This document shows positions 18,574-28,182 of a DNA stretch of 64,000 bases, one piece after another. The stretch's first letter is position 1; each line of letters begins with the position of its first letter. The translations under genes and the position numbers were made by a program. The notes under the pieces were generated by a model that saw only the letters and a program-made list of their open reading frames with translations, did not search any database and was not told the DNA's origin. This DNA is from Devosia pacifica (GTDB taxonomy: Bacteria; Pseudomonadota; Alphaproteobacteria; Rhizobiales; Devosiaceae): positions 124,001 to 188,000 of the forward strand of contig NZ_BMZE01000001.1 in the NCBI RefSeq assembly GCF_014652635.1, read 5' to 3'.

Positions 18574-19824
18574 TCAGATCGGCTTCAGCAGCGCGTGACG
18601 CTTTTTGCCCACCGACAACTTGATCACGCCCTCTTCCAGCAGAGCATTGTCACCAAGGATGAGTTTGTCGTCATCAATAACCGAGTCATTGACGCGTACG
18701 GCGCCGGACTTGACGTGCCGCCGCGCTTCGCCGTTGGAGGCCGCAAGCCCTGCCGAAACTAGCGCAACGAGAATACCCATTCCGTTCGCGAGCTCCGCAT
18801 GAGTGACCTCTGCCGTCGGCAACGACATGTCGATGGTCCCGGCTTCGAACGTCTGTCGGGCCGTATGCGCTGCTTCTTCCGCTGCTTCGCGGCCGTGGAC
18901 GATCGCTGTGACTTCCGTGGCTAGGATCTTTTTCGCCTCATTGATCTCGTTGCCGCCAAGAGCTGTAAGGCGTGCGATCTCGCTTAGCGGAAGTCGCGTA
19001 AAGATTTTCAACCACTTTTCGACGTCAGCATCTTCGGTATTTCGGAAGTACTGCCAGAAGTCATACGGGCTAAACAGGTCAGCATTGAGCCAGACCGCGC
19101 CGGAGGCGGACTTACCCATCTTCTCACCGCTCGATTTTGTCAGAAGCGGGGTGGTAAGCGCATATAGCTGAGGCCCGCCCATGCGGTGGCTCAGATCCAC
19201 GCCGTTGATGATGTTGCCCCACTGATCGGACCCGCCCATCTGTAGAACGGTGTCATAGCGCCGGTTGAGCTCCACGAAATCGTAGCCCTGCATGATCATG
19301 TAGTTGAATTCAAGGAACGACAGAGACTGTTCGCGGTCCAGCCGCAGCTTCACGGAATCGAAGCTGAGCATGCGATTGACGGAGAAATGCCGTCCCACGT
19401 CGCGCAAAAACTCGACATAGTTCAGCTTCAGCAGCCAGTCGGCATTGTTGACCATGAGGGCAGGGTTTGAGCCGTCATAGCGAAGGATATTTGCGTAGAC
19501 CTTCTTGATGCTCTCGATGTTCGAAGCGATCTGCTCGACGGTCAGGAGCTTACGCTGATCGTCGCGAAACGACGGGTCGCCCACCATCGAGGTGCCGCCA
19601 CCCATCAATGTAATTGCCTTGTGGCCCGTTTCCTGGAGCCAGTAAAGCATGGTGACGCTGATGAGATTTCCAATATGGATACTGGTTGCCGTGGCGTCGT
19701 AGCCGACATAGCCGGTGATGGGCCCCGCGGCGGCACGGGCATCGAGGCCCTCAGGGTCGGAGATTTGGTGGATAAAGCCGCGCTCTTCGAGGACGCGGAG
19801 AAAATCTGATTTGAACTGGCTCAT
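18574..19824 (-). CDS. tyrS: Tyrosyl-tRNA synthetase
   Basis: Class I synthetase that charges tRNA-Tyr, 416 residues. The Rossmann fold begins [19 protein letters not shown] (HIGH-type HIGN), the substrate loop is [27 protein letters not shown], and the KMSKS loop reads [14 protein letters not shown]. The C-terminal S4 RNA-binding domain (about 350-416) has [17 protein letters not shown]. Length and domain order are those of the bacterial TyrRS. It converges on the AsmA-like gene and is about 100 bp downstream of the small hydrolase on the same strand. Confidence 0.97.
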   Translation of the reverse strand: MSQFKSDFLRVLEERGFIHQISDPEGLDARAAAGPITGYVGYDATATSIHIGNLISVTMLYWLQETGHKAITLMGGGTSMVGDPSFRDDQRKLLTVEQIASNIESIKKVYANILRYDGSNPALMVNNADWLLKLNYVEFLRDVGRHFSVNRMLSFDSVKLRLDREQSLSFLEFNYMIMQGYDFVELNRRYDTVLQMGGSDQWGNIINGVDLSHRMGGPQLYALTTPLLTKSSGEKMGKSASGAVWLNADLFSPYDFWQYFRNTEDADVEKWLKIFTRLPLSEIARLTALGGNEINEAKKILATEVTAIVHGREAAEEAAHTARQTFEAGTIDMSLPTAEVTHAELANGMGILVALVSAGLAASNGEARRHVKSGAVRVNDSVIDDDKLILGDNALLEEGVIKLSVGKKRHALLKPI

Positions 19825-19926
19825 GCGATCATTCCATGGGCAGGAGGCGCGTCTGGCGCTCAGGACTTGCGGTTTACGCGCCGCAGGCAGTCATGCCCGA
19901 AGCGCGTCGTGGGTGATCGCGGAGTA

Positions 19927-20589
19927 TCAGCGTCCGCCGCCGGCGGCGATCTCGGCCCGGCGACGGTCGAGATAGTCCGTGCACCGTTCGGTCAGCTCGT
20001 CGATCTTGCCTTCGAAGAAGTGGTTCGCATCCGGCACGATCTGCTGCTCGATCGTGATGCCTTTCTGCGTCTTCAGCTTGTCGACAAGCTTTTGCACTGA
20101 CGCCGGCGGAGCAACGCGATCCTTATCTCCGTGAATGATCAGTCCGGACGAGGGGCAGGGGGCGAGGAAGGAGAAATCATAGAGGTTCTCTGGCGGGGCC
20201 ACCGAGATGAAGCCTTCGACCTCTGGCCGGCGCATCAGCAGCTGCATGCCGATCCATGCGCCGAATGATAGCCCGGCAATCCAGCAGCCGCGGCTTTCGC
20301 GGTTGTTCAATTGCAGCCAATCGAGCGCCGAAGCGGCATCGGACAATTCACCGACGCCATGATCGAACATTCCCTGAGAGCGGCCAACACCGCGCGAATT
20401 GAACCGCAGCACGGCAAAGCCGCGCTTCGCGAACATGTAAAACAGATTGTAGACGATCTGATTGTTCATCGTGCCCCCGAACTGGGGGTGGGGATGCAAA
20501 ACCACGGCAACCGGTGCGTTGGGTTCCTTGCCTGGCTGGTACCGGCCCTCGATACGTCCGTCGGGTCCGTTAAAAATCACTTCTGGCAT
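19927..20589 (-). CDS. Small alpha/beta hydrolase
   Basis: A 220-residue cytoplasmic alpha/beta-hydrolase of the small dienelactone-hydrolase-like group (COG2945 type). VAVVLHPHPQFGGTMNNQIV forms the oxyanion region, VLRFNSRGVGRSQG follows, and the nucleophile elbow is GLSFGAW. The acid is in IIHGDKDRVAPP and the catalytic His in DANHFFEGK, so the triad is complete. The natural substrate is unknown. It is divergent from the suf operon and precedes tyrS, an arrangement I associate with Hyphomicrobiales. Confidence 0.85.
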   Translation of the reverse strand: MPEVIFNGPDGRIEGRYQPGKEPNAPVAVVLHPHPQFGGTMNNQIVYNLFYMFAKRGFAVLRFNSRGVGRSQGMFDHGVGELSDAASALDWLQLNNRESRGCWIAGLSFGAWIGMQLLMRRPEVEGFISVAPPENLYDFSFLAPCPSSGLIIHGDKDRVAPPASVQKLVDKLKTQKGITIEQQIVPDANHFFEGKIDELTERCTDYLDRRRAEIAAGGGR

Positions 20590-20614
20590 CAGTTCGCTTC
20601 CATGCTCTGCCGGC

Positions 20615-20643
20615 TTGACTACGCGCGCTACGCTACCTAAAAC
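20615..20643 (+). promoter_or_regulatory. Likely suf operon promoter
   Basis: TTGACT at 20615-20620 and TAAAAC at 20638-20643 are separated by exactly 17 bp, a good housekeeping sigma-factor match, and point into the suf operon. Transcription would begin near 20650, immediately before the dyad at 20661. Confidence 0.5.
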
Positions 20644-20660
20644 GGACTTTGAAATACCAG

Positions 20661-20677
20661 TTTAGAATTATTCAAAA
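20661..20677 (+). promoter_or_regulatory. Irr/ICE-like dyad before suf operon
   Basis: TTTAGAA, three bases, then TTCAAAA: a 17-bp inverted repeat with one arm mismatch. The arms resemble the TTTAGAA/TTCTAAA arms I recall for the iron control element bound by Irr in Hyphomicrobiales. It lies just downstream of the proposed -10, where binding would block transcription. Iron control of suf genes is established in this order; binding here is inference. Confidence 0.5.
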
Positions 20678-20825
20678 CGGGTTTTCGGACCGTCACGCGG
20701 CGGCTTAAGAGCGCTCCTTGTAATGACTCTGGGCGCGAACTTTCAAGATGAGAGTCTGCGGGATTGCGCGGCAGGGTGCCGCGAAACGCAGAATTGGTAT
20801 TGTCCAGACGCTGGATGCAGGGCGA

Positions 20826-21968
20826 ATGACGCAAGCGGCTATCTACCTGGACCATAATGCGGCGGCACCTTTGCTGCCTGAAGCGCGGGAGGCGATGCTT
20901 GCTGCGCTCGAGCTGACGGGCAACCCATCATCCATTCATGCGCACGGGCGCTCCCTGCGCCATCTCATTGAAACCGCACGAAGCCGGGTGGCTGGTGTGT
21001 GCGGCGCGGTGCCGGCGCAGGTCGTCTTCACAGCGTCGGCGACCGAAGCGATCACTCAGGCTGTCTGCGGCTCGATCAAGGCATTCGGCGTTGAGCGACT
21101 GATTCTAAGCGCTGGCGAACATGCGGCCACAACCAAGGCTGCAGCATCCACCGGCGTGCCGCTCGAAACCATAGCCCTTGATGGTGAGGGACGCATTGAA
21201 CTGGCTGCTCTGCGTCAGGCTCTTGCCCTAGCCGATGAGGACGGCGTCACTGCTCTGGTCTGCGTGCACTCGGCCAACAACGAGACCGGTGTGGTTCAGC
21301 CGATCGGGGGGATCAATTCGCTGGTCGGCCCCACGAGACACTTTCTTTTTGTCGATGCGGTGCAGGCATTGGGGAAGCAAGCACTGGACTTTGCGGCATC
21401 GGCTCCCGACATGATGGCGGTGAGCGGTCACAAGATTGGTGGGATCGCGGGCGCCGCGGCGCTCTTGCTCAAATCTCACGCAGATACTGTTCGGCTGATA
21501 CCGGGTGGTGGACAGGAGCAGGGCCGTCGTGGCGGAACCGAGGCGGTTCCAGCAATCGCGGCGTTCGGTGCTGCAGCCGAAGCGATCGAGGCGAGGTTCG
21601 ATCTCCTCAGGGTCTCAATGCTGACGAAAAAGCTGGAGGCCGGAATCGAACGGCTTGCGCCTGATACGGTGATCTTCGGGCGCGGTGCAGAGCGTATAGG
21701 GAATACTGTCGCATTTGCGGTTCCCGGCGTGAAAAACACGGTAGCGCTCATGGCGCTCGACTTGGCCGGTGTCTCGATCTCATCCGGGTCAGCCTGCTCT
21801 TCCGGCAAAGTTGGGCGCAGTCACGTGTTGGACGCTATGGGAGTTGCCCCCGAATTGTCCGAAGGCGCACTTCGCGTGAGCCTGGGCTGGTCGACGACGG
21901 ACGACGACATTGAAGGATTTCTCGCAGCCTTTTCTACGGTGCTGTCGCGCCGGCGAAAGGCCGCGTAG
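20826..21968 (+). CDS. Cysteine desulfurase, IscS/NifS class
   Basis: PLP enzyme of 380 residues that takes sulfur from cysteine. Class I features are YLDHNAAAPLLPEA at the N-terminus, HSANNETGVVQPI, the Schiff-base Lys203 in SGHKIGG and the mobile-loop Cys324 in SSGSACSSGKVG. It opens the suf operon; a second, SufS-type enzyme is encoded later in the same operon. I place the start at ATG 20826 by alignment to the family; the frame extends to 20748. The pairing of class I and class II desulfurases in one operon suggests division of labour, for example tRNA thiolation against Fe-S assembly. Confidence 0.93.
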   Translation: MTQAAIYLDHNAAAPLLPEAREAMLAALELTGNPSSIHAHGRSLRHLIETARSRVAGVCGAVPAQVVFTASATEAITQAVCGSIKAFGVERLILSAGEHAATTKAAASTGVPLETIALDGEGRIELAALRQALALADEDGVTALVCVHSANNETGVVQPIGGINSLVGPTRHFLFVDAVQALGKQALDFAASAPDMMAVSGHKIGGIAGAAALLLKSHADTVRLIPGGGQEQGRRGGTEAVPAIAAFGAAAEAIEARFDLLRVSMLTKKLEAGIERLAPDTVIFGRGAERIGNTVAFAVPGVKNTVALMALDLAGVSISSGSACSSGKVGRSHVLDAMGVAPELSEGALRVSLGWSTTDDDIEGFLAAFSTVLSRRRKAA

Positions 21969-22016
21969 CTGGAATGAGTGGCGCTCTGCCGAGGTAGAGC
22001 AGCAAGGAGAACGCAT

Positions 22017-23546
<1,530 letters not shown>

Positions 23547-23559
23547 TCACAGCCAACGC

Positions 23560-23576
23560 CGGCGGCGTTGCCGCCG
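23560..23576 (+). repeat. Hairpin in the sufB-sufC spacer
   Basis: A perfect 7-bp inverted repeat (CGGCGGC, GTT, GCCGCCG) lies 14 bp after the sufB stop in a 113-bp spacer, the longest gap in the suf operon. No T tract follows, so it is more likely an mRNA-stabilising or processing element than a strong terminator. Confidence 0.4.
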
Positions 23577-23659
23577 AAGCGAACATCAAAACTTGATGGG
23601 CAAACCCTGGCGCTGCAAGCGACAGGCGGCCCTGGCGAACGACCGGAGAACTCCAGACA

Positions 23660-24421
23660 ATGACAACACCGATCCTCGAAGTCCGTGATCTGCACGTGCG
23701 CGTCGAAGACAAGGACATCCTCAAGGGCGTCAATCTCGTCCTGCCCCCTGGCGAAGTTCACGCGATTATGGGCCGCAATGGCTCTGGCAAGTCGACGCTG
23801 AGCTACGTTCTAGCGGGCAAGGAAGACTACGAGATCACCGGCGGCGACATTCTGCTGGATGGCGAGAGCATTCTGGAAATGGAGCCCGATGAGCGCGCCG
23901 CCGCAGGCCTGTTCCTGGCGTTTCAGTATCCGGTGGAAGTGCCTGGCGTTGCGACTATGACGTTCCTCAAGGCCGCTATCAACGCGCAGCGCAAGGCGCG
24001 CGGGGAAGCGGAGGTGACGACGCCGGAATTCATGCGTCTCGTGAAGGATGCAGGCTCGCGTCTCAACATCGATTCCGCCATGCTGAAACGCCCGCTGAAC
24101 GTCGGGTTCTCCGGCGGTGAGAAGAAGCGCGCCGAAATCCTTCAGATGGAGCTGCTGCAGCCGAAGTTGTGCGTGATGGACGAGACCGATTCCGGGCTCG
24201 ATATCGATGCGCTGCAGGTTGTGGCGAACGGCGTCAATTCGATGCGCTCCTCCGAGCGTTCGATGCTGGTCATCACGCACTACCAGCGGCTCTTGAATCA
24301 CATCGTTCCGGATGTGGTTCACGTCTTCTCCGACGGTAAGGTGGTCGAGAGCGGTGACAAATCCCTGGCGCTCGAGCTTGAGGCCAAGGGCTATGCTGCC
24401 TATGAAAAGGACGTTGCTTAA
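23660..24421 (+). CDS. sufC: Fe-S assembly ATPase SufC
   Basis: A 253-residue ABC-type ATPase that drives conformational change in SufBCD. The Walker A is GRNGSGKST (residues 38-46), the signature is GFSGGEKKRAEILQM, the Walker B ends LCVMDETDSGLDIDAL and the switch His is in VITHYQRL. SufC-specific features include FLAFQYPVEVPGV. GGAGAAC precedes the ATG. It lies between sufB and sufD, with 3 bp to the latter. Confidence 0.97.
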   Translation: MTTPILEVRDLHVRVEDKDILKGVNLVLPPGEVHAIMGRNGSGKSTLSYVLAGKEDYEITGGDILLDGESILEMEPDERAAAGLFLAFQYPVEVPGVATMTFLKAAINAQRKARGEAEVTTPEFMRLVKDAGSRLNIDSAMLKRPLNVGFSGGEKKRAEILQMELLQPKLCVMDETDSGLDIDALQVVANGVNSMRSSERSMLVITHYQRLLNHIVPDVVHVFSDGKVVESGDKSLALELEAKGYAAYEKDVA

Positions 24422-24424
24422 ACC

Positions 24425-25639
24425 ATGCGTCAAACCATGCCCGTGCGGCTGAGCACCGCCGAAGAAACGCTCATCGAGCAGCTGAAGTCGCTCGGCAACG
24501 AGGCTGAGGCCGAACGCATCAGCGTGGCCGGTCTGCCGACACGCCGGGTGGAGAGCTACCACTATACCGACCTCAAGACGCTGCTGAAGGCCATGCCGCC
24601 GCTTGCGGCGCCGGCGAACGAAGCCAGTGCGCCCGCATTGCGTGTTCCGGGCGCTTACCAGCTGATGATTGCCAATGGTGCGGTGCAATCTGCAGGTACT
24701 GCGCCAGCAGGTGTAATCGTTGAAACGTCTGAAGGCACAAGCCTGTCGACGCGCGACGATGTGCTGGTGCATCTCAATGGTGCGATGGCCAAGCAGAGCC
24801 TGAACCTGACCCTTGAAGGAACGGTTGACTGCCCGTTGCAGATCGACCGCCGGATCGAAGGGGCGGCCGCGCACTCCGCAAGTTCCGCACGCGTGTTTGT
24901 TGCAGACAACGCCAAGGCCACGATCATCGAGACCTGTTCCGGCTCGAAGGCGGCGCATGTCGGCAACCACGCCAGCTATGTGTCGCTCGGCAAGAACGCG
25001 ACGTTGACCCACATCACCGTCGATCTTTCGGCCGAAGAGGCAACGCATTTCTCGACCACCGAGTATGAACTCGCGGAAGGCTCGAAGCTAAGGTCGCTTG
25101 TAATTCATGCCGGCGCCGATCTCGCGCGTTCGCAGGTTTTTGCGCGGTTTGCGGGCGAGGGCGCACATGCCGACTTCACCGGCCTCAATATGGTCGATGA
25201 CGGTCAGCACCGCGATATCACGCTCGACGTACATCACGCTGTGCCAAACACGACATCCAAGGAGACGTTCAAGCAGATCGCTCGCGGTCGCTCGAAGGCG
25301 GTCTTCCAGGGCCGCATCGTCGTTGCGCGAGATGCCCAGAAGGTCGATGGCAAGATGATGATGCAGGGCCTGATGCTGTCTGACGAGGCGCAGATCCTCT
25401 CAAAGCCCGAGCTCGAAATCTATGCCGACGACGTGGTCTGCGGACACGGTTCGACGTGTGGCCACATCGATGAAGTGTCGATGTTCTACCTCATGAGCCG
25501 CGGCATTCCTAAAGCCGAGGCGCAAGTGATGCTGGTGCGCGGCTTTCTGGAAGAGCTGATCGAGCCGATCGAAGGTGACGAACTGCGCGAAGCCCTTAAT
25601 GGCGTTATTGAGGGATGGCTGCAAGGCGGCATCCAATAA
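24425..25639 (+). CDS. sufD: Fe-S assembly protein SufD
   Basis: SufD (404 residues) pairs with SufB and SufC in the scaffold complex and is linked to iron acquisition. The N-terminus contains PTRRVESYHYTDLKTLL; the beta-helix core ends with the family hallmark QALMLSDEAQ-type segment, here QGLMLSDEAQILSKPELEIYADDV. This is followed by CGHGSTCGHIDE, which contains the conserved His. It starts 3 bp after the sufC stop, indicating coupling. The first ~100 residues are variable, as in other SufD proteins. Confidence 0.95.
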   Translation: MRQTMPVRLSTAEETLIEQLKSLGNEAEAERISVAGLPTRRVESYHYTDLKTLLKAMPPLAAPANEASAPALRVPGAYQLMIANGAVQSAGTAPAGVIVETSEGTSLSTRDDVLVHLNGAMAKQSLNLTLEGTVDCPLQIDRRIEGAAAHSASSARVFVADNAKATIIETCSGSKAAHVGNHASYVSLGKNATLTHITVDLSAEEATHFSTTEYELAEGSKLRSLVIHAGADLARSQVFARFAGEGAHADFTGLNMVDDGQHRDITLDVHHAVPNTTSKETFKQIARGRSKAVFQGRIVVARDAQKVDGKMMMQGLMLSDEAQILSKPELEIYADDVVCGHGSTCGHIDEVSMFYLMSRGIPKAEAQVMLVRGFLEELIEPIEGDELREALNGVIEGWLQGGIQ

Positions 25640-25666
25640 CAGAACGAGGAGCCTGCGGCCCTGCAC

Positions 25667-26887
25667 ATGAGCTTTGACCTCGAAACCGTTCGCGCCGATT
25701 TTCCGATCCTCAAGGAGGAGATTCACGGAAAGCGGCTGGTGTATCTCGATAGTGGCGCCTCAGCCCAAAAGCCGGTGCAGGTACTCGATCGCATGGATCA
25801 TGCGTTCCGGCACGAATACGCCAACGTGCACCGAGGCCTTCACACACTGGCGAACCGGGCAACCGAGGCATACGAAGGCGCGCGCGCCATAGCGCGCGGT
25901 TTCCTCAATGCTTCCGAGATCGACGAGATCGTCTTCACGCGCTCTGCGACTGAAGCGATCAATCTCGTGGCATCATCGTTCGTTGCGCCGCAGATCCGTG
26001 AAGGTGATGAGATCGTCACGACGATCATGGAGCATCACTCGAACATCGTGCCTTGGCACTTCCTCCGGGAACGCCAGGGCGCGGTGATCAAATGGGTTGA
26101 TGTTGCCGACGACGGCAGCTTTGATCTCGATGCGTTCGAGGCGGCGTTGAGCGAACGGACACGCTTCGTATCGATCACCCACATGTCCAATGTGTTGGGC
26201 ACGATCGTTCCTATAAAGCGCGTCATCGAGATCGCGCATGCGCGCGGCATCCCGGTACTGATCGACGGCAGCCAGGGCGCAGTGCACGAAACGGTCGACG
26301 TGCAGGCGCTCAATGCCGACTTTTACGTGATGACGGGGCATAAGCTCTACGGACCCACGGGTATCGGCGTGCTCTACGGCAAGCGCGATCTGCTCTCACA
26401 GATGCGGCCCTTCCAGGGCGGCGGTGAGATGATCGAAACGGTGACGACAGATGAGGTCACCTACAATGATCCACCGCATCGCTTTGAAGCCGGAACACCG
26501 CCGATTGTTCAGGCAATAGGGCTCGGCTCGGCACTCGACTACATGACGACCCTCGGCCGCGATGCAATTGCACAGCACGAGCACGAGGTTGCCGAATATG
26601 CCGAAGAGCGTCTGCGGCGCATCAACGCGCTGCGCCTGCTCGGCACTGCAGCTGGCAGAGGCGGCATCTTCTCGTTTGAAATCGAAGGCGCTCACGCCCA
26701 CGATGTCGCGACGATCCTCGACAGGTACGGGATAGCCGTACGTGCCGGAACGCATTGCGCCATGCCGTTGCTCTCACGTTTCGGCGCGACCTCTACATGT
26801 CGCGCCTCATTCGCACTATATAACGGCAAGGATGACGTCGACGTGCTTGTCGATGGCATCGAGCGCGCCCAGAAATTTTTCGCCTGA
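25667..26887 (+). CDS. sufS: Cysteine desulfurase SufS
   Basis: Class II PLP cysteine desulfurase of 406 residues, the sulfur donor to SufBCD. The PLP lysine is Lys226 in MTGHKLYGPTG and the persulfide Cys is Cys364 in VRAGTHCAMPLL, both at the same positions as in E. coli SufS. LDSGASAQKPVQVLDRMD and TRSATEAINLVA are further family marks. No sufE or sufU is adjacent, so the sulfur-acceptor partner is encoded elsewhere or absent. It is followed 16 bp later by sufT. Confidence 0.96.
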   Translation: MSFDLETVRADFPILKEEIHGKRLVYLDSGASAQKPVQVLDRMDHAFRHEYANVHRGLHTLANRATEAYEGARAIARGFLNASEIDEIVFTRSATEAINLVASSFVAPQIREGDEIVTTIMEHHSNIVPWHFLRERQGAVIKWVDVADDGSFDLDAFEAALSERTRFVSITHMSNVLGTIVPIKRVIEIAHARGIPVLIDGSQGAVHETVDVQALNADFYVMTGHKLYGPTGIGVLYGKRDLLSQMRPFQGGGEMIETVTTDEVTYNDPPHRFEAGTPPIVQAIGLGSALDYMTTLGRDAIAQHEHEVAEYAEERLRRINALRLLGTAAGRGGIFSFEIEGAHAHDVATILDRYGIAVRAGTHCAMPLLSRFGATSTCRASFALYNGKDDVDVLVDGIERAQKFFA

Positions 26888-26903
26888 CGCAAAGGTCGAC
26901 TTT

Positions 26904-27299
26904 ATGAGCGACACAACTGAAGCATCCATCGCGAACGCCGAACCGGTGACTCGGATGGAAACCTCCGCTGGCAGCACATTGCCGGCCGATGAAGTCGAGC
27001 GGATCACGACCGATATGATTGCCGCCCTAAAGACCGTGTATGATCCTGAGATTCCGGTCGATATCTACGAGCTTGGCCTCATCTATAAGGTGGACCTCGA
27101 TGATGACCGCAATGTCAGCATCGACATGACCCTGACGGCGCCCGGTTGCCCGGTGGCTGGTGAGATGCCGGGCTGGGTTGAAAACGCGGTGCGTGGCGTT
27201 GAGGGCATCCAGGATGTGCGGGTGAATATGGTCTTCGACCCGCCGTGGAACGCCGACATGATGAGCGAAGAAGCGCAGGTCGCTCTCAACTGGTGGTAG
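26904..27299 (+). CDS. sufT: SufT / MIP18-family Fe-S maturation factor (DUF59)
   Basis: A 131-residue DUF59 protein; family members assist late Fe-S cluster maturation or delivery. The core begins ALKTVYDPEIPVDIYELGLIY and includes MTLTAPGCPVAGEMPGWV, with the conserved Cys in APGCP, and VFDPPWNADMMSEEA. The N-terminal ~40 residues are low in complexity and variable. ATG 26904 is preceded by AAGG; the frame is open back into sufS but overlap there is unlikely. It sits between sufS and the VOC gene. Confidence 0.92.
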   Translation: MSDTTEASIANAEPVTRMETSAGSTLPADEVERITTDMIAALKTVYDPEIPVDIYELGLIYKVDLDDDRNVSIDMTLTAPGCPVAGEMPGWVENAVRGVEGIQDVRVNMVFDPPWNADMMSEEAQVALNWW

Positions 27300-27301
27300 C
27301 C

Positions 27302-27721
27302 ATGAAGCGTCCTGAGTTCGATGGCCTGGTTGAAACCTGTCTATACGTCTCTGACGTCGAACGCAGCCGTGATTTCTACGTGGAGATATTCGGCTTTGAG
27401 CCGCTCGGCGGCAATGACCGGATACAGCCGATGGCGGTTCGTCCTGGCCAGGTGCTGATTCTATTCCGTCGCGGCGGCACTCTCCAGCCTGTGCCAGTCG
27501 CAGGTAGCCATATCCCGCCGCATGACGGAAATGGGGAACAGCATTTCGCTTTCGGCATCCCGCTGGAGCGGGTCGACGATTGGAAATTGTACCTCGAAGG
27601 TCTAAATATAGAGATCGAAAGCGAGATCGCCTGGCCGCAGGGCGGACGAAGCCTTTACTTCCGCGACCCGGACCGCCTTCTCGTTGAACTGGTGACGCCG
27701 GGCCTTTGGAAAAACTACTAG
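27302..27721 (+). CDS. VOC (glyoxalase/bleomycin-resistance fold) protein in the suf operon
   Basis: A 139-residue vicinal-oxygen-chelate protein. Its two beta-alpha-beta-beta-beta modules are marked by VETCLYVSDVERSRDFYVEIFG at the N-terminus and SLYFRDPDRLLVELVTPGLW at the C-terminus. Likely metal ligands are His in GEQHFAFGI and Glu in LLVELV, with Glu in VETC. The substrate is unknown. It starts 2 bp after the sufT stop and ends 10 bp before sufA, so it is an integral member of the operon; a role in Fe-S metabolism is only suggested by this. Confidence 0.87.
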   Translation: MKRPEFDGLVETCLYVSDVERSRDFYVEIFGFEPLGGNDRIQPMAVRPGQVLILFRRGGTLQPVPVAGSHIPPHDGNGEQHFAFGIPLERVDDWKLYLEGLNIEIESEIAWPQGGRSLYFRDPDRLLVELVTPGLWKNY

Positions 27722-27731
27722 GACACGCACA

Positions 27732-28109
27732 ATGAGCTTCAAGATCATGACCCTCACCGATACCGCTGCAGAGCGGGTCGCCGAGATCATCGAAGATTCG
27801 GATGAGCCGGTTATCGGTGTGCGCGTCGGGGTGAAGAATGCCGGTTGCGCCGGTATGGCCTACACCATGAACTACGTCACCGAAGCGGTAGCGGGTGATG
27901 ACCATGTGGAAGACAAGGGCGTGCACGTCTACGTCGACCCGAAGGCCACCTTGTTCTTGCTGGGCACTGTCATGGACTTCGAGGAGTCGAAGATGACGTC
28001 TGGCTTCACGTTCAAGAACCCGAACCAAACCGGTGAATGTGGGTGCGGTGAGAGCGTGCAGCTCAAGCAGGCGGACCTTAAGGCGCTTGCAGAGGCACGC
28101 GCCAGCTAG
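27732..28109 (+). CDS. sufA: A-type Fe-S carrier SufA
   Basis: A 125-residue HesB/IscA-family protein that carries and delivers Fe-S clusters. The three conserved cysteines are in VKNAGCAGMAY and at the C-terminus in GECGCGESVQL. The end is slightly longer than IscA because of the tail LKQADLKALAEARAS. It is the last gene of the suf operon; a separate ErpA-like paralogue is encoded at 47.7-48.0 kb, so the cell has at least two A-type carriers with distinct contexts. Confidence 0.93.
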   Translation: MSFKIMTLTDTAAERVAEIIEDSDEPVIGVRVGVKNAGCAGMAYTMNYVTEAVAGDDHVEDKGVHVYVDPKATLFLLGTVMDFEESKMTSGFTFKNPNQTGECGCGESVQLKQADLKALAEARAS

Positions 28110-28182
28110 ACCTAGAGAGTCACAGCGTTGCACCGGCGGCTTCGATGGCATAACACCGGGCCATCCTTTGCACGAGCTTGCC

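Noticed and set aside
23810..25048. A 412-codon open frame antisense to sufC and sufD
   Set aside because: Composition-driven shadow, His/Arg-rich, spanning two strongly supported genes.
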